Positions 18,359-26,730 of a stretch of DNA of 64,000 nucleotides are shown here, one piece after another. The position numbers and the translations under genes were made by a program. This stretch comes from Opitutaceae bacterium (GTDB taxonomy: Bacteria > Verrucomicrobiota > Verrucomicrobiia > Opitutales > Opitutaceae). Positions within the stretch are counted from its first letter, which is position 1. Each line of letters starts with the position of its first letter. The notes beneath the pieces were generated by a model. That model was not told the origin of the DNA and ran no database searches. It saw only the letters and a program-made list of their open reading frames with translations. The stretch covers positions 62,001 to 126,000 of the forward strand of contig JAIXWF010000003.1 in assembly GCA_027482185.1 (NCBI GenBank). The letters are read 5' to 3'.

Positions 18359-18715
18359 TCAATCGTTGTCGCCGTCCGCGTCGCCGTCGGCGGCCGCCGG
18401 CGCATTCGCCTGCAACTTCGCCAAATCCAGCTTCTTCAGCTGCTGCTTCAGGATCTTGCCGGATTTGAATTTCACCACGGCGCGCTGCGGGATGACGACT
18501 TCCGCCTCCGGCTTGTTGGGATTGCGGCCGATGCGCTGCTTGCGGACCTGGACTTCCAGGACGCCGAAGTTGCGCAACTCGACGTTTCGACCGTTGGCCA
18601 GTGCCTTCTGGACGATGTCCAAAGTCTGCTGCACAGTGTCGACGATCTGTTTCTGGGGGAATCCCGACTTACGATAGATCTCCAGGACGATTTCGCGTTT
18701 GGTCAGATTAGACAT
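18359..18715 (-). CDS. HU/IHF family DNA-binding protein
   Basis: 118 residues from ATG 18715. That start has a clear ribosome binding site (AGGAG, seven bases upstream), so the longer frame to 18766 is rejected. It contains the HU fold pattern: NLTKREIVLEIY at the N-terminus, LRNFGVLEVQVRKQRIGRNP as the DNA-binding arm with its Pro, and VVKFKSGKILKQQL. An acidic C-terminal tail (about 15 residues ending DGDADGDND) is not typical of short HU. It is a nucleoid-associated protein and ends at its own terminator. Confidence 0.93.
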   Translation of the reverse strand: MSNLTKREIVLEIYRKSGFPQKQIVDTVQQTLDIVQKALANGRNVELRNFGVLEVQVRKQRIGRNPNKPEAEVVIPQRAVVKFKSGKILKQQLKKLDLAKLQANAPAAADGDADGDND

Positions 18716-18721
18716 GGGTGA

Positions 18722-18727
18722 TCTCCT
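18722..18727 (-). promoter_or_regulatory. Ribosome binding site of the HU gene
   Basis: The minus strand reads AGGAGATCACCC before the ATG at 18715, a strong Shine-Dalgarno at good spacing. It decides the start of the HU gene. Confidence 0.75.
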
Positions 18728-18845
18728 TCTGGTTAAGCTGCCCGTGTGGTTCCGGAACACCTTCATCTATTTGCATTCCCGTAATTGCGTCAACCTCTAT
18801 GACCAATTTGCTTTACCAGTTTTAAGCCACGATTTCCTCCCCACC

Positions 18846-19544
18846 ATGCCCGATCCCGTAGCCGTCAACTCCATGTTCGCGCGTATCGCGCGGCGCTACG
18901 ATCTGGCCAACCGCCTGCTCAGCGGAGGCATGGATGTCTGGTGGCGCCGGGTGCTGGTCCGCCGGGTCGCCCGCCAAACCCCGGCCGACCTCCTCGACCT
19001 TGCGACCGGCAGCGGCGATGTCGCCTTCGCCCTCGGTGCCGGCATCCCCGGCGCCCGCCGGATTCTGGGCATGGATTTTTGCCAACCCATGCTCGATGAG
19101 GCGGTAAAGAAAAACACCGGCGACCGCCCGGCCTCCGCCCGGATCACGTTCCGCCAAGGGGACGCCCTCGCCCTGCCCCTGCCGGATGCGGACTTCGACG
19201 CCGTCACGATTTCCTTCGGCCTGCGCAACTTGGCCGACCGCGACCGCGGCCTGCGCGAAATGCGCCGCGTCCTCCGCCCCGGCGGCCGCCTCTACGTCCT
19301 TGAATTCTCGCAGCCGTACCCATGGTTCCGGCCGATTTATTTTTTCTACCTCCGCCACATTTTGCCCCGCGTGGCCGGTTGGCTGACCGGCGATCGCGCC
19401 GCCTACGGTTACCTCAACGACACGATCGAACAGTTTCCCGACCGCCCCGCCCTCGCCGCGGAGATCGCGCGCGCCGGGTTCAAACGCGTCGACGCCACCG
19501 GTCTCACTTTCGGCATCGTCGCCCTGCACATCGCGGAGGCTTGA
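18846..19544 (+). CDS. ubiE: Demethylmenaquinone/ubiquinone methyltransferase
   Basis: 232 residues from ATG 18846. The UbiE/MenG pattern is clear: NSMFARIARRYDLANRLLS, a SAM motif LLDLATGSGDVAF, then TISFGLRNLADRDRGLREM and PGGRLYVLEFSQP. It methylates demethylmenaquinone (or the ubiquinone precursor), the last step of menaquinone synthesis. Verrucomicrobia usually use menaquinone, which fits the ACIII respiratory cluster at 41-49 kb. It is divergent from the HU gene. Confidence 0.93.
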   Translation: MPDPVAVNSMFARIARRYDLANRLLSGGMDVWWRRVLVRRVARQTPADLLDLATGSGDVAFALGAGIPGARRILGMDFCQPMLDEAVKKNTGDRPASARITFRQGDALALPLPDADFDAVTISFGLRNLADRDRGLREMRRVLRPGGRLYVLEFSQPYPWFRPIYFFYLRHILPRVAGWLTGDRAAYGYLNDTIEQFPDRPALAAEIARAGFKRVDATGLTFGIVALHIAEA

Positions 19545-19894
19545 GGAAAACCAAATCGTTGAGTTGGGTTGGTTCGACTCCGAACTCCGCTTCGTTTACT
19601 GGCCCGGATCACGCGTGGCTCCCGCACGCTCCGGTCACCTGCCGGATCGATCTCTCAACCTCTAAGGAACCTCTAAAAGCGCGCGGCTGAGTTTCTTGCC
19701 CCAGCCCCGGAGCGCAACTTGCCGCCAAGGGGCGCAAAGAGCGCAAAAAAGGGCGGCCTTGGCCGCAGCTTTTGCGGATTTTGAGTTTCTTTGCGGCCAT
19801 CCCAAGGGCCGAATTCCACAGACCGCCAAATCCCCGAAGGTTTTTCCGAGGCTCCTTAGCTTTCAACGCTCAACTCCCACCGCGCGGACCCGAC
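19545..19894. other. Repeat-containing convergent intergenic region
   Basis: No gene is seen. It contains AGGTTGAGAGATCGATCCG in inverse orientation (19643-19661), identical to 52683-52701. It also holds the family C palindrome (19717-19800) and a TTCAACGCTCAAC word near 19862 that is matched in inverse at 52663. Confidence 0.6.
19717..19800. repeat. Imperfect palindromic repeat, family C copy 3
   Basis: The left arm contains TTGCCGCCAAGGGGCGCAAAG and the right arm GTTTCTTTGCGGCCAT. The spacing and arm words match the copies at 277-361 and 7727-7826. Confidence 0.7.
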
Positions 19895-20212
19895 TCAGTT
19901 GAACGACTTGCCGCAGCCGCAGGTGCTCTGCGCGTTGGGATTCTTGATTTCGAACCCCTTGCCGTGGAGGCCGTCGTCGAAATCGATCGATGAACCGCTC
20001 AGGTAGGCGAGGCTCGAGGGATCGATGAGCATCGGCACGCCCTCGCTCTCGAGCTGCGTGTCGTCCGCCTTCGGTTCGTCGAACGACATCCCGTATTGGA
20101 AACCGGAACAGCCGCCGCCCTCGACCAGCACCCGCAGCCGTTTCTGCGGGGCGTTCAATTCGGCCTGCATGGAGCGCACTTGCTTGGCGGCGCGGGGCGT
20201 CAGCGTGATCAT
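19895..20212 (-). CDS. erpA: A-type iron-sulfur cluster carrier (IscA/ErpA family)
   Basis: 105 residues. The three conserved cysteines of A-type carriers are present, one in EGGGCSGFQYG and two in STCGCGKSF. It delivers Fe-S clusters to apo-proteins; the several [4Fe-4S] sites of the ActB subunit in this window would need such a carrier. The ErpA symbol is the likeliest, but IscA and SufA cannot be told apart from sequence alone. It stands alone, divergent from the kinase gene. Confidence 0.9.
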   Translation of the reverse strand: MITLTPRAAKQVRSMQAELNAPQKRLRVLVEGGGCSGFQYGMSFDEPKADDTQLESEGVPMLIDPSSLAYLSGSSIDFDDGLHGKGFEIKNPNAQSTCGCGKSFN

Positions 20213-20327
20213 GACCGGACCGTAGAATCGGCCGCGACCCTGTCAAATCGGGCGTACAGCAAATATCGGGCCGAAAAAATATCTGCACGCTTGCCACTCC
20301 CCGGGCCCGCACCTTTGCTCGGCCCGA

Positions 20328-21302
20328 GTGGCGTCGATCAAACACATCTTCAACGAGCTCCATTACGAGATGACTCGGAAGATCGCCGAGGGCGGCATGG
20401 GCCTCGTGTACGAAGCCCAGCAGCTCGGGGCCGGAAATTTCCGCAAGGTCGTCGCGGTGAAGCTCATTCGCGAGGAGTACTCGGCGATCGAGGAATTCCA
20501 GAACAACTTCATCGGCGAGGCCCGCCTCGTCGCCGATCTGATCCACACCAACATCGTCCAGACCTACCACCTCGGCCAGGTCGGCGGACAGTATTTCATG
20601 GTGATGGAATTTGTCCGCGGCGTGAACCTCGAGCAGTTCCTCGAGCAGCACCGCAAGCTCAACCGCCCCATCCCGGTCGACCTCGCCGCCTTCATCATTT
20701 CCCGCGTCGCCCGCGGCCTCGCCTACGCCCACATGAAGTGCGACCGCGAGGGCCGCCATCTCAACATCGTCCACCGCGACATCGGCCCCAAGAACATCAT
20801 GCTCGCCTACGAGGGCGACGTGAAGCTCACCGACTTCGGCATCGCGAAGGCCCTCGACCTGATGTACAACGAGGAGGGCAAGGTGATCGCCGGCAAAGAC
20901 GAGTACCTCTCCCCCGAACAGGCCAGCTACGCCATCACCGACGCCCGCGCCGACCTCTTCCCCCTCGGCATCGTCCTGACCGAGCTGCTCCTCGGCAAAA
21001 ACCTGTTCCGCTCCCTCGATCGCGCGCAGTCCCGCCGCAATATTTTGACCATGCCCATCCCCAAGTTCGGCACCCTCCGGGCCGATATCGATGCCGGCTT
21101 GGAAAACATCATCCAACGCGCCCTCCTGCGCGACCGCGACAAACGCTACCAGTCCGCCTACGACATGCTGACGGATCTGGAACTGTACCTTTACAGCGAC
21201 CGCTACGGACCCACGAACGAGAAACTGGGAGTTTACCTCAAGGATCTCTTCGGCGTACGCGATCCTGTCGTTCCTTCGCTTTCGACGCGCCCTCCCATCT
21301 GA
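20328..21302 (+). CDS. Serine/threonine protein kinase (Hanks type)
   Basis: 324 residues from a GTG. It is a complete kinase domain. The Gly-rich loop is [13 protein letters not shown], the ATP-binding Lys is in VVAVKLI, and the catalytic loop is [11 protein letters not shown]. It has DFG in LTDFGIAKA and an activation segment ending [11 protein letters not shown]. There is no membrane helix and no PASTA or other sensor domain, so it is cytoplasmic. It lies 26 bases upstream of rpoN on the same strand and is probably cotranscribed with it. Whether it acts on sigma-54 or its activators is unknown. Confidence 0.92.
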   Translation: MASIKHIFNELHYEMTRKIAEGGMGLVYEAQQLGAGNFRKVVAVKLIREEYSAIEEFQNNFIGEARLVADLIHTNIVQTYHLGQVGGQYFMVMEFVRGVNLEQFLEQHRKLNRPIPVDLAAFIISRVARGLAYAHMKCDREGRHLNIVHRDIGPKNIMLAYEGDVKLTDFGIAKALDLMYNEEGKVIAGKDEYLSPEQASYAITDARADLFPLGIVLTELLLGKNLFRSLDRAQSRRNILTMPIPKFGTLRADIDAGLENIIQRALLRDRDKRYQSAYDMLTDLELYLYSDRYGPTNEKLGVYLKDLFGVRDPVVPSLSTRPPI

Positions 21303-21328
21303 GATGATCCCTCGGCTTCTTCATCCCT

Positions 21329-22846
21329 ATGAGCGGGCAAGGATTTAGTCAGGATCTGCGCCAGCGGCAGACGCAGTCGCTGGTCCTCGCCCCGCAGCTG
21401 CGGCACTCCCTGAAAATCCTTCAGGTGGCCGCGCTGGATCTGCGTTCCGTCATCCAGGAGGAGTTGCAGAGCAATCCGACCCTCGAGGAATTGCCCATGG
21501 AGGGCGTCAGCCTCGACAAACCCGCCGACGAAAGTCCCAACGACGGCAGCGAGTCCGGCGGCAACACCCCCAGCACCGACGCCGACCCCGGCGCCCCCGC
21601 CGACCACTCCGATTCCAAACGCGAGGAAATGGATTTCTCGAAGGACAAGGAATTCGAGATCCTCGGCAAACTCGACGAAGACTGGCGCGACCATATGGCC
21701 AGCGTCGGCGGTTCCCAACCGTTCACGTCCGAGGACGCCGAACGCCGCCAGCATTTCTTCGACTCTCTCGTCAGCGAAACCTCGCTCCAGGAACACCTGA
21801 TGCAGCAGGCCGAAATGGCCGACCTCTCCCCCGCGTCGGTCCTGGCGATGAAGCACCTCGTCGGCAGCCTCGACGACCGCGGCTTCCTCACCCAGACCCC
21901 CAACGATATCGCGCTGCAAACCGGCATCGCCCTCGACGCCGTCCAGGAGGCCCTGAAGCTCCTCAAAACTTTCGAGCCCGCCGGCATCGGCGCCAAGGAC
22001 CTCGCCGAGTGCCTCGTCCTCCAGCTCCAGGCCAAAGGCCGCGCCGGTTCCCTCGCGACGCGCATGATCCGCGACCATTTCGAACTGCTCACCCGCCGCC
22101 GCATCCCCGAGCTCGCCCGCAAGCTCGGCGTCGATGCCGACGACGTGCAGTCCGCCATCGAGGAAATCGGCAAACTCGACCCCGCCCCCGGCCGCCGTTT
22201 CGCCGAGGACAACAACCGCGTCGTCGTGCCCGACGTCACCGTCGAGAAAGACGGCGCCGAGTGGCGCATCCACCTCAACAGCGACTACATCCCCCGCCTG
22301 CGCATCTCGAGCACCTACCGCGACCTCATCGCCAAGGGCACGCTCAACAAAACCGAGCGCGACTACCTCCGCGAACGCATGCGTTCCGGCAAATTCCTCA
22401 TCGACTCGATCGAGCAGCGCCAGCGCACCATCGAGCGCATCACCCGCGAGATCATCAACGCGCAGAAGGATTTCTTCGAAACCGGCGTCTCCGCCCTGAA
22501 GCCGCTCACGATGACGCAGATCGCCGACGTCGTCGGCGTCCACGAAACGACCGTCAGCCGCGCCATCGCCAACAAGTACATCCGCACGCCCCACGGCGTC
22601 TTCGATTTCAAGTACTTCTTCACCCCGGGCTACCAGGCCGAGAGCGGCGCGTCCGTCTCGAACACGAGCGTGAAGGAGATGATCGCCGACCTCATCAACA
22701 TGGAGGACAAGGGCGCTCCGCTCAGCGACCAGGAACTCGTCGCCAAGCTCCTCGACAAGGGCATCACCATCGCCCGCCGCACCGTCGCCAAGTACCGCGA
22801 GGAACTCGGGATTCTCCCGAGCAATCTCCGTCGCGACTACAAGTAA
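21329..22846 (+). CDS. rpoN: RNA polymerase sigma-54 factor
   Basis: 505 residues. Region I is the Gln/Leu-rich activator-contact segment (LRQRQTQSLVLAPQLRHSL). An acidic linker follows at about 55-110, then the core-binding domain. The helix-turn-helix is MTQIADVVGVHETTVSR, and the C-terminal RPN box is ARRTVAKYREELGI. It directs transcription from -24/-12 promoters with AAA+ activators. A GC stem (GGCCGG/CCGGCC, 22854-22869) just downstream may terminate transcription. A Ser/Thr kinase gene is directly upstream. Confidence 0.96.
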   Translation: MSGQGFSQDLRQRQTQSLVLAPQLRHSLKILQVAALDLRSVIQEELQSNPTLEELPMEGVSLDKPADESPNDGSESGGNTPSTDADPGAPADHSDSKREEMDFSKDKEFEILGKLDEDWRDHMASVGGSQPFTSEDAERRQHFFDSLVSETSLQEHLMQQAEMADLSPASVLAMKHLVGSLDDRGFLTQTPNDIALQTGIALDAVQEALKLLKTFEPAGIGAKDLAECLVLQLQAKGRAGSLATRMIRDHFELLTRRRIPELARKLGVDADDVQSAIEEIGKLDPAPGRRFAEDNNRVVVPDVTVEKDGAEWRIHLNSDYIPRLRISSTYRDLIAKGTLNKTERDYLRERMRSGKFLIDSIEQRQRTIERITREIINAQKDFFETGVSALKPLTMTQIADVVGVHETTVSRAIANKYIRTPHGVFDFKYFFTPGYQAESGASVSNTSVKEMIADLINMEDKGAPLSDQELVAKLLDKGITIARRTVAKYREELGILPSNLRRDYK

Positions 22847-22932
22847 TCGGCCCGGCCGGACCGCCGGCCTTCCAGCTTTCAGTCGTCAGCGGTCAGCTTT
22901 CGGCCTAGAGCTTACCGCTTAAAGCTTACGGC

Positions 22933-23976
22933 TTACCGCCCCGTACCCAGCGCCGCACTCGGCTCGATCCGCAAATCGAGACCCGTCGGTACCGTCCCCT
23001 GCGGATCCACCCACGCCGCAAACGCGATCATGCCCGCGTTGTCGCCCGTATGCTTCGGCTGCGCCGCCAGCGCCGGAATGCCGGCCTTCGCCGCCTCCGC
23101 CGCCAACGCCGCCCGCAGCACCTGGTTGTTCGCCACGCCGCCCGAAAGCCCGAGGCTGCGGTACCGGCCTTCGCCTTGCCGCAACGCCGCGCGCGTCTTC
23201 CGCACGAGCGCGTCCACCACGGCCTGCTGGTAGCTCGCGCACAAGTCGGGAGTGCGCGCCGCCACCTCGGCGGGCGTCATCTTTTCCAACTGGTAACGCA
23301 GGCTCGTCTTCAGCCCCGAGAAACTGAAATCCAACTCGTCGCGCCGGCCGATGCCGCGGGGAAAATCGAAGGCCGTCGGCGATCCCGTTCGCGCCAATCG
23401 CTCCACCAGCGGCCCGCCCGGATAGCCAAGGCCCAGGAGTTTCGCTCCTTTGTCCAGCGCCTCCCCGGCGGCGTCGTCGCGCGTCGTCGATAGCACGGTC
23501 ACGGTCCGGTCCGTGCCGATCGTGAACAGCAACGTGTTGCCGCCTGAAACGATCAACCCGAGGTGCGGCAGCAGGCCCGCCAACGCCGGCTCGAAGTCCG
23601 CCGGCGCCGCCGCGTGCAACGCCATGAACGGCGACCACACGTGCCCGCGCAGGTGGTTCACGCCGCACACCGGCTTCCGCCACGCGGTACCGAGCGCTTT
23701 CGCTGCGGCCAACCCGATCGCCAAGCAGGCCGCGAGCCCCGGCCCGTGCGTCACGGCGATGCTTTCCACTCCCGCGAAACCGACTTCGTCCCGCGCCCGC
23801 GCCAGCAGCGGCGCGAAGGTGCGCAGGTGCTCCCGCGTCGCCAGGTCCGGCACCACGCCGCCGTGCTTTTCGTGCAACGCAATCTGGCTGTGCACCCATT
23901 CGCCGACGATCCCGCGCGCGGGATCGAAGAGCGCCACCGCCGTCTCGTCGCAGGAACTTTCGAGCGCGAGGATCAT
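22933..23976 (-). CDS. tsaD: tRNA N6-threonylcarbamoyladenosine transferase
   Basis: 347 residues. The Kae1/TsaD/Qri7 family is clear: ILALESSCDETAVAL at the start, VTHGPGLAACL, the metal-binding NHLRGHVW (two His), LIVSGGNTLL, and NNQVLR near the end. It transfers threonylcarbamoyl to A37 of ANN-decoding tRNAs. Its ATG overlaps the ctpA stop by four bases, so the two are translationally coupled. Confidence 0.95.
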   Translation of the reverse strand: MILALESSCDETAVALFDPARGIVGEWVHSQIALHEKHGGVVPDLATREHLRTFAPLLARARDEVGFAGVESIAVTHGPGLAACLAIGLAAAKALGTAWRKPVCGVNHLRGHVWSPFMALHAAAPADFEPALAGLLPHLGLIVSGGNTLLFTIGTDRTVTVLSTTRDDAAGEALDKGAKLLGLGYPGGPLVERLARTGSPTAFDFPRGIGRRDELDFSFSGLKTSLRYQLEKMTPAEVAARTPDLCASYQQAVVDALVRKTRAALRQGEGRYRSLGLSGGVANNQVLRAALAAEAAKAGIPALAAQPKHTGDNAGMIAFAAWVDPQGTVPTGLDLRIEPSAALGTGR

Positions 23977-25262
23977 CCGCGCTTCGCCGTCGTCGCCGGC
24001 CGCTCGCCGAACACCCGCGCCGCCTTCAGCATCGCCACCGCCGTGTCGAGCTGGCGGTCCGCGATCGGCTCGAAGCCGAAGCGCTCCTTGAATTCCACGG
24101 GATCGGTCAGGTCCGGACGCGACCGCTGCCGGGCCAATTTCGTATCCTCCTCCGCCGTCATCACGACCTCCACGTGCGGCGCAATGCCGCGTTCATGGAT
24201 GGTCGCGCCGCCCGGCGTGTAATAGCGCGCCGTCGTCAGACGCAGGCCTTCGCCGCGCTCGAGTTTAAAGACGGATTGCACGGAGCCTTTGCCGAACGAA
24301 CGTTCGCCCACGACTACGGCGCGGCCCGTATCCTTGAGGGCGCCGGTGACAATTTCCGCCGCGCTTGCGCTGCCGGCATTGATCAGGACGGCCAACGGCA
24401 ACGCCAGCGGCTCGCCTTCGAACTCCGACTTCAGGTCCTCGCGGTCCTCGGGTTTCCGGCCCTTCGTGTAGACGATCAGTTCGCCCTTCCGGAAAAACGG
24501 CTCGGCCACTTCCACCGCGGCCTCGAGCACGCCGCCGGGGTTGTTGCGCAGGTCGATCACGAGGGCCCGCGCACCCTGCCGCAGCAGGTCGTCGACGGCC
24601 CGCCGGAATTGGTTCCCGGTCTGGTCGGAAAACTCCGTCAGCTGCACGTAGCCGATGCCGTCGTCCAGCAAACGCGCCCCGCGCACGCTCTCGATTTTGA
24701 TGACTTCGCGCAGGAGCGAGACATTGAGATTCTGGCGCTTGGCCGGACGAAACAGTCCGACCTCGACCTTGGTCTTGGGCTTGCCGCGGAGCCGGCCCAC
24801 GACGCCGTCGAGCCCGGACGTCGCCTCCACGGGCTTCCCGTCGATGCTCACGATCTCGTCGCCGCGCTGGATGCCGGCGCGTTCGCTCGGCCCGCCCGCG
24901 GTGGGCGTGATGACGACGATGCGGTTGTTGCGCGCCTCGACCTGCAGGCCCACGCCGCCGAATTCGCCGATCAGGTCTTCCTCGAACTCGGCGTTGTCCT
25001 TCTTTTCGAGAAACTCGGAGTGCGGATCGAGCGACTCGATCATCCCGTGGAGGGCGTTGCGCGCGAGTTGGTCGTAGGCCGCCGCCTTCTCGTCCACGTA
25101 GTTCTCGGCCACGAGCTGCATCACGTCCTTCACGTACGCGGCCGAGCGCGAAAGTTCGCGGTTCGGAAACAGATTCCACGCCGCCGCGACCCGCAGGCCC
25201 GCGACCGCCAGCACGGCCCCGAGCAGGGTGCCCGCGCCGAGCATGAGAATCCGTTTGAACAT
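23973..25262 (-). CDS. ctpA: S41 family C-terminal processing protease
   Basis: 429 residues from ATG 25262; in-frame ATGs at 25280 and 25286 are alternatives. It has an N-terminal membrane anchor or signal (FKRILMLGAGTLLGAVLAVAG), a PDZ domain (FGGVGLQVEARNN to DEIVSIDGK), and the S41 domain. The catalytic Ser is in INAGSASAAE and the Lys in ERSFGKGSVQ. It cleaves C-termini of periplasmic or membrane proteins. It is the first gene of the ctpA-tsaD pair and divergent from the MidA-like gene. Confidence 0.93.
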   Translation of the reverse strand: MFKRILMLGAGTLLGAVLAVAGLRVAAAWNLFPNRELSRSAAYVKDVMQLVAENYVDEKAAAYDQLARNALHGMIESLDPHSEFLEKKDNAEFEEDLIGEFGGVGLQVEARNNRIVVITPTAGGPSERAGIQRGDEIVSIDGKPVEATSGLDGVVGRLRGKPKTKVEVGLFRPAKRQNLNVSLLREVIKIESVRGARLLDDGIGYVQLTEFSDQTGNQFRRAVDDLLRQGARALVIDLRNNPGGVLEAAVEVAEPFFRKGELIVYTKGRKPEDREDLKSEFEGEPLALPLAVLINAGSASAAEIVTGALKDTGRAVVVGERSFGKGSVQSVFKLERGEGLRLTTARYYTPGGATIHERGIAPHVEVVMTAEEDTKLARQRSRPDLTDPVEFKERFGFEPIADRQLDTAVAMLKAARVFGERPATTAKRG

Positions 25263-25296
25263 CGCGGCCACTGTGGGCATCGGCATCGCTTTGTAA

Positions 25297-26295
25297 ATGG
25301 GATCGTCGCCCTCCGCCCCTCCGCCGTCGGCCGCCTTTGTGGCGGCGTTTTGCGAACGGGCCGGCGCGGCCCGCACGCTGCCGTTCGCCGACTTCATGGC
25401 GCTCGCGCTCTACCATCCTGCCGTCGGCTATTACCGCCGCGACCGACCCCGCGTCGGCTACGGCCCCGGCACCGATTTCTACACCGCCAGCACGAGCGGC
25501 CCGCTCTTCGGCGAACTCGTCGCGGCCGCCGCCGCGAAACTGCTCCGCGACGCCGGCCGCGATCCCGCGCGGCACACCTTCGTCGAAATCGGCGCCGAGA
25601 GCCCCGGCGGTATCCTCGAAGCGGTGACGCACCCGTTTGCCGCGGCGCAGACCGTGCGCGTCGGCGACTCCGCCGCGCTCAACGGTCCCTGCGTCGTGTT
25701 TTCCAACGAATTGTTCGACGCCCAGCCCTGCCGGCGTACCGAGTTCCGCGGCGGCCAATGGCGCGAATGGGGCGTCCGTTGGGACGGCACCGCGTTCACG
25801 GAGGTGTTGCTCGACGGCGCCATCGAGCCGCCCGCCGGCGCCGCGGGTCCGTTTCCCGAAGGCTACCGCCTCGATCGTCCCGACGCCGCGACCGACCTCG
25901 CCCGCAATCTCGCCGCCCAACCGTGGACCGGCCTCTTTCTCGCCTTCGACTACGGCAAAACGCTTGCCCAACTCACGACCGAGACCCCGGCCGGCACCGT
26001 CCGGGCCTATTTCCGCCACACCCAGAGCAACGCCGTGCTCGACCAGCCGGGCGACCAGGACCTCACGTGCCACGTTTGCTGGGACTGGCTCTCCGCCGCG
26101 CTCAAGGCGGCCGGCTTTGGGGAACCCCGGCTCGATTCGCAGGAGGCGTTTCTCATCCGCCAAGCCGGCGAACTCATCGCCGCGGTCAGCCGCAACGAAG
26201 CCAGCCGGTTGAGCCAACGGAAATTGGCGCTGATGCAATTGCTCCACCCGGGGCACCTCGGGCAGAAGTTCCAGGTCCTGCACGCCGTGCGGTGA
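25297..26295 (+). CDS. SAM-dependent methyltransferase, MidA/NDUFAF7 family
   Basis: 332 residues. The family pattern is visible: FADFMALALYHPAVGYY, GTDFYTAST, a modified SAM motif FVEIGAESPGG, VVFSNELFDAQP, and FLAFDYGKT. Mitochondrial homologues methylate a complex I subunit; the bacterial substrate is unknown. The SAM-binding glycines (GAESPGG) differ slightly from the common GxGxG. It shares a short intergenic region with ctpA, transcribed divergently. Confidence 0.85.
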   Translation: MGSSPSAPPPSAAFVAAFCERAGAARTLPFADFMALALYHPAVGYYRRDRPRVGYGPGTDFYTASTSGPLFGELVAAAAAKLLRDAGRDPARHTFVEIGAESPGGILEAVTHPFAAAQTVRVGDSAALNGPCVVFSNELFDAQPCRRTEFRGGQWREWGVRWDGTAFTEVLLDGAIEPPAGAAGPFPEGYRLDRPDAATDLARNLAAQPWTGLFLAFDYGKTLAQLTTETPAGTVRAYFRHTQSNAVLDQPGDQDLTCHVCWDWLSAALKAAGFGEPRLDSQEAFLIRQAGELIAAVSRNEASRLSQRKLALMQLLHPGHLGQKFQVLHAVR

Positions 26296-26380
26296 ATGCC
26301 CGCGACAAACGCCAAAATTGCCCTTGCTTCGCTTTTCCGCCGCCGTTTAGTTCTGACCCTTTAACCAAAGCGAAACCATC

Positions 26381-26611
26381 ATGGCCAGAATCTGTGCAAT
26401 CACCGGTCGCCGTCCCGTCAAGGGCTCGATCATCAATCGCAAGGGTCAGTCGAAGAAGAGCGGCGGCATCGGTACGCACGTGACCAGCATCACGAAGCGC
26501 AAATTCCGCCCCAACCTGCAGCGCATCCGCATCAAGACCGCCAACGGCGGCACGAAGCGCGTGTGGGTCTCGGTCAAGGCCATCAAGGCCGGCCTCGTCG
26601 AGAAGGCCTGA
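26381..26611 (+). CDS. rpmB: 50S ribosomal protein L28
   Basis: 76 residues, the full family length. It has the L28 pattern ARICAITGRRPVKGSIINRK and KRKFRPNLQRIRIK. It is a component of the large ribosomal subunit. It is monocistronic here, with an intrinsic terminator 26 bases after the stop. Confidence 0.96.
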   Translation: MARICAITGRRPVKGSIINRKGQSKKSGGIGTHVTSITKRKFRPNLQRIRIKTANGGTKRVWVSVKAIKAGLVEKA

Positions 26612-26637
26612 GGCCCTCCCGATCCCAGTTTTCCCGA

Positions 26638-26666
26638 CCCGCGGTCCCCGGACCGCGGGTTTTTTG
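26638..26666 (+). terminator. Intrinsic terminator of rpmB
   Basis: CCCGCGGTCC and GGACCGCGGG form a perfect GC-rich stem followed by TTTTTT. It is a textbook rho-independent terminator. Confidence 0.93.
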
Positions 26667-26730
26667 TCGTCCGCCGGCCCCGCGAAAAATCCTTTAGCCG
26701 CCGGGGCGCTTGCCGTAGTTAACCTGCTGC

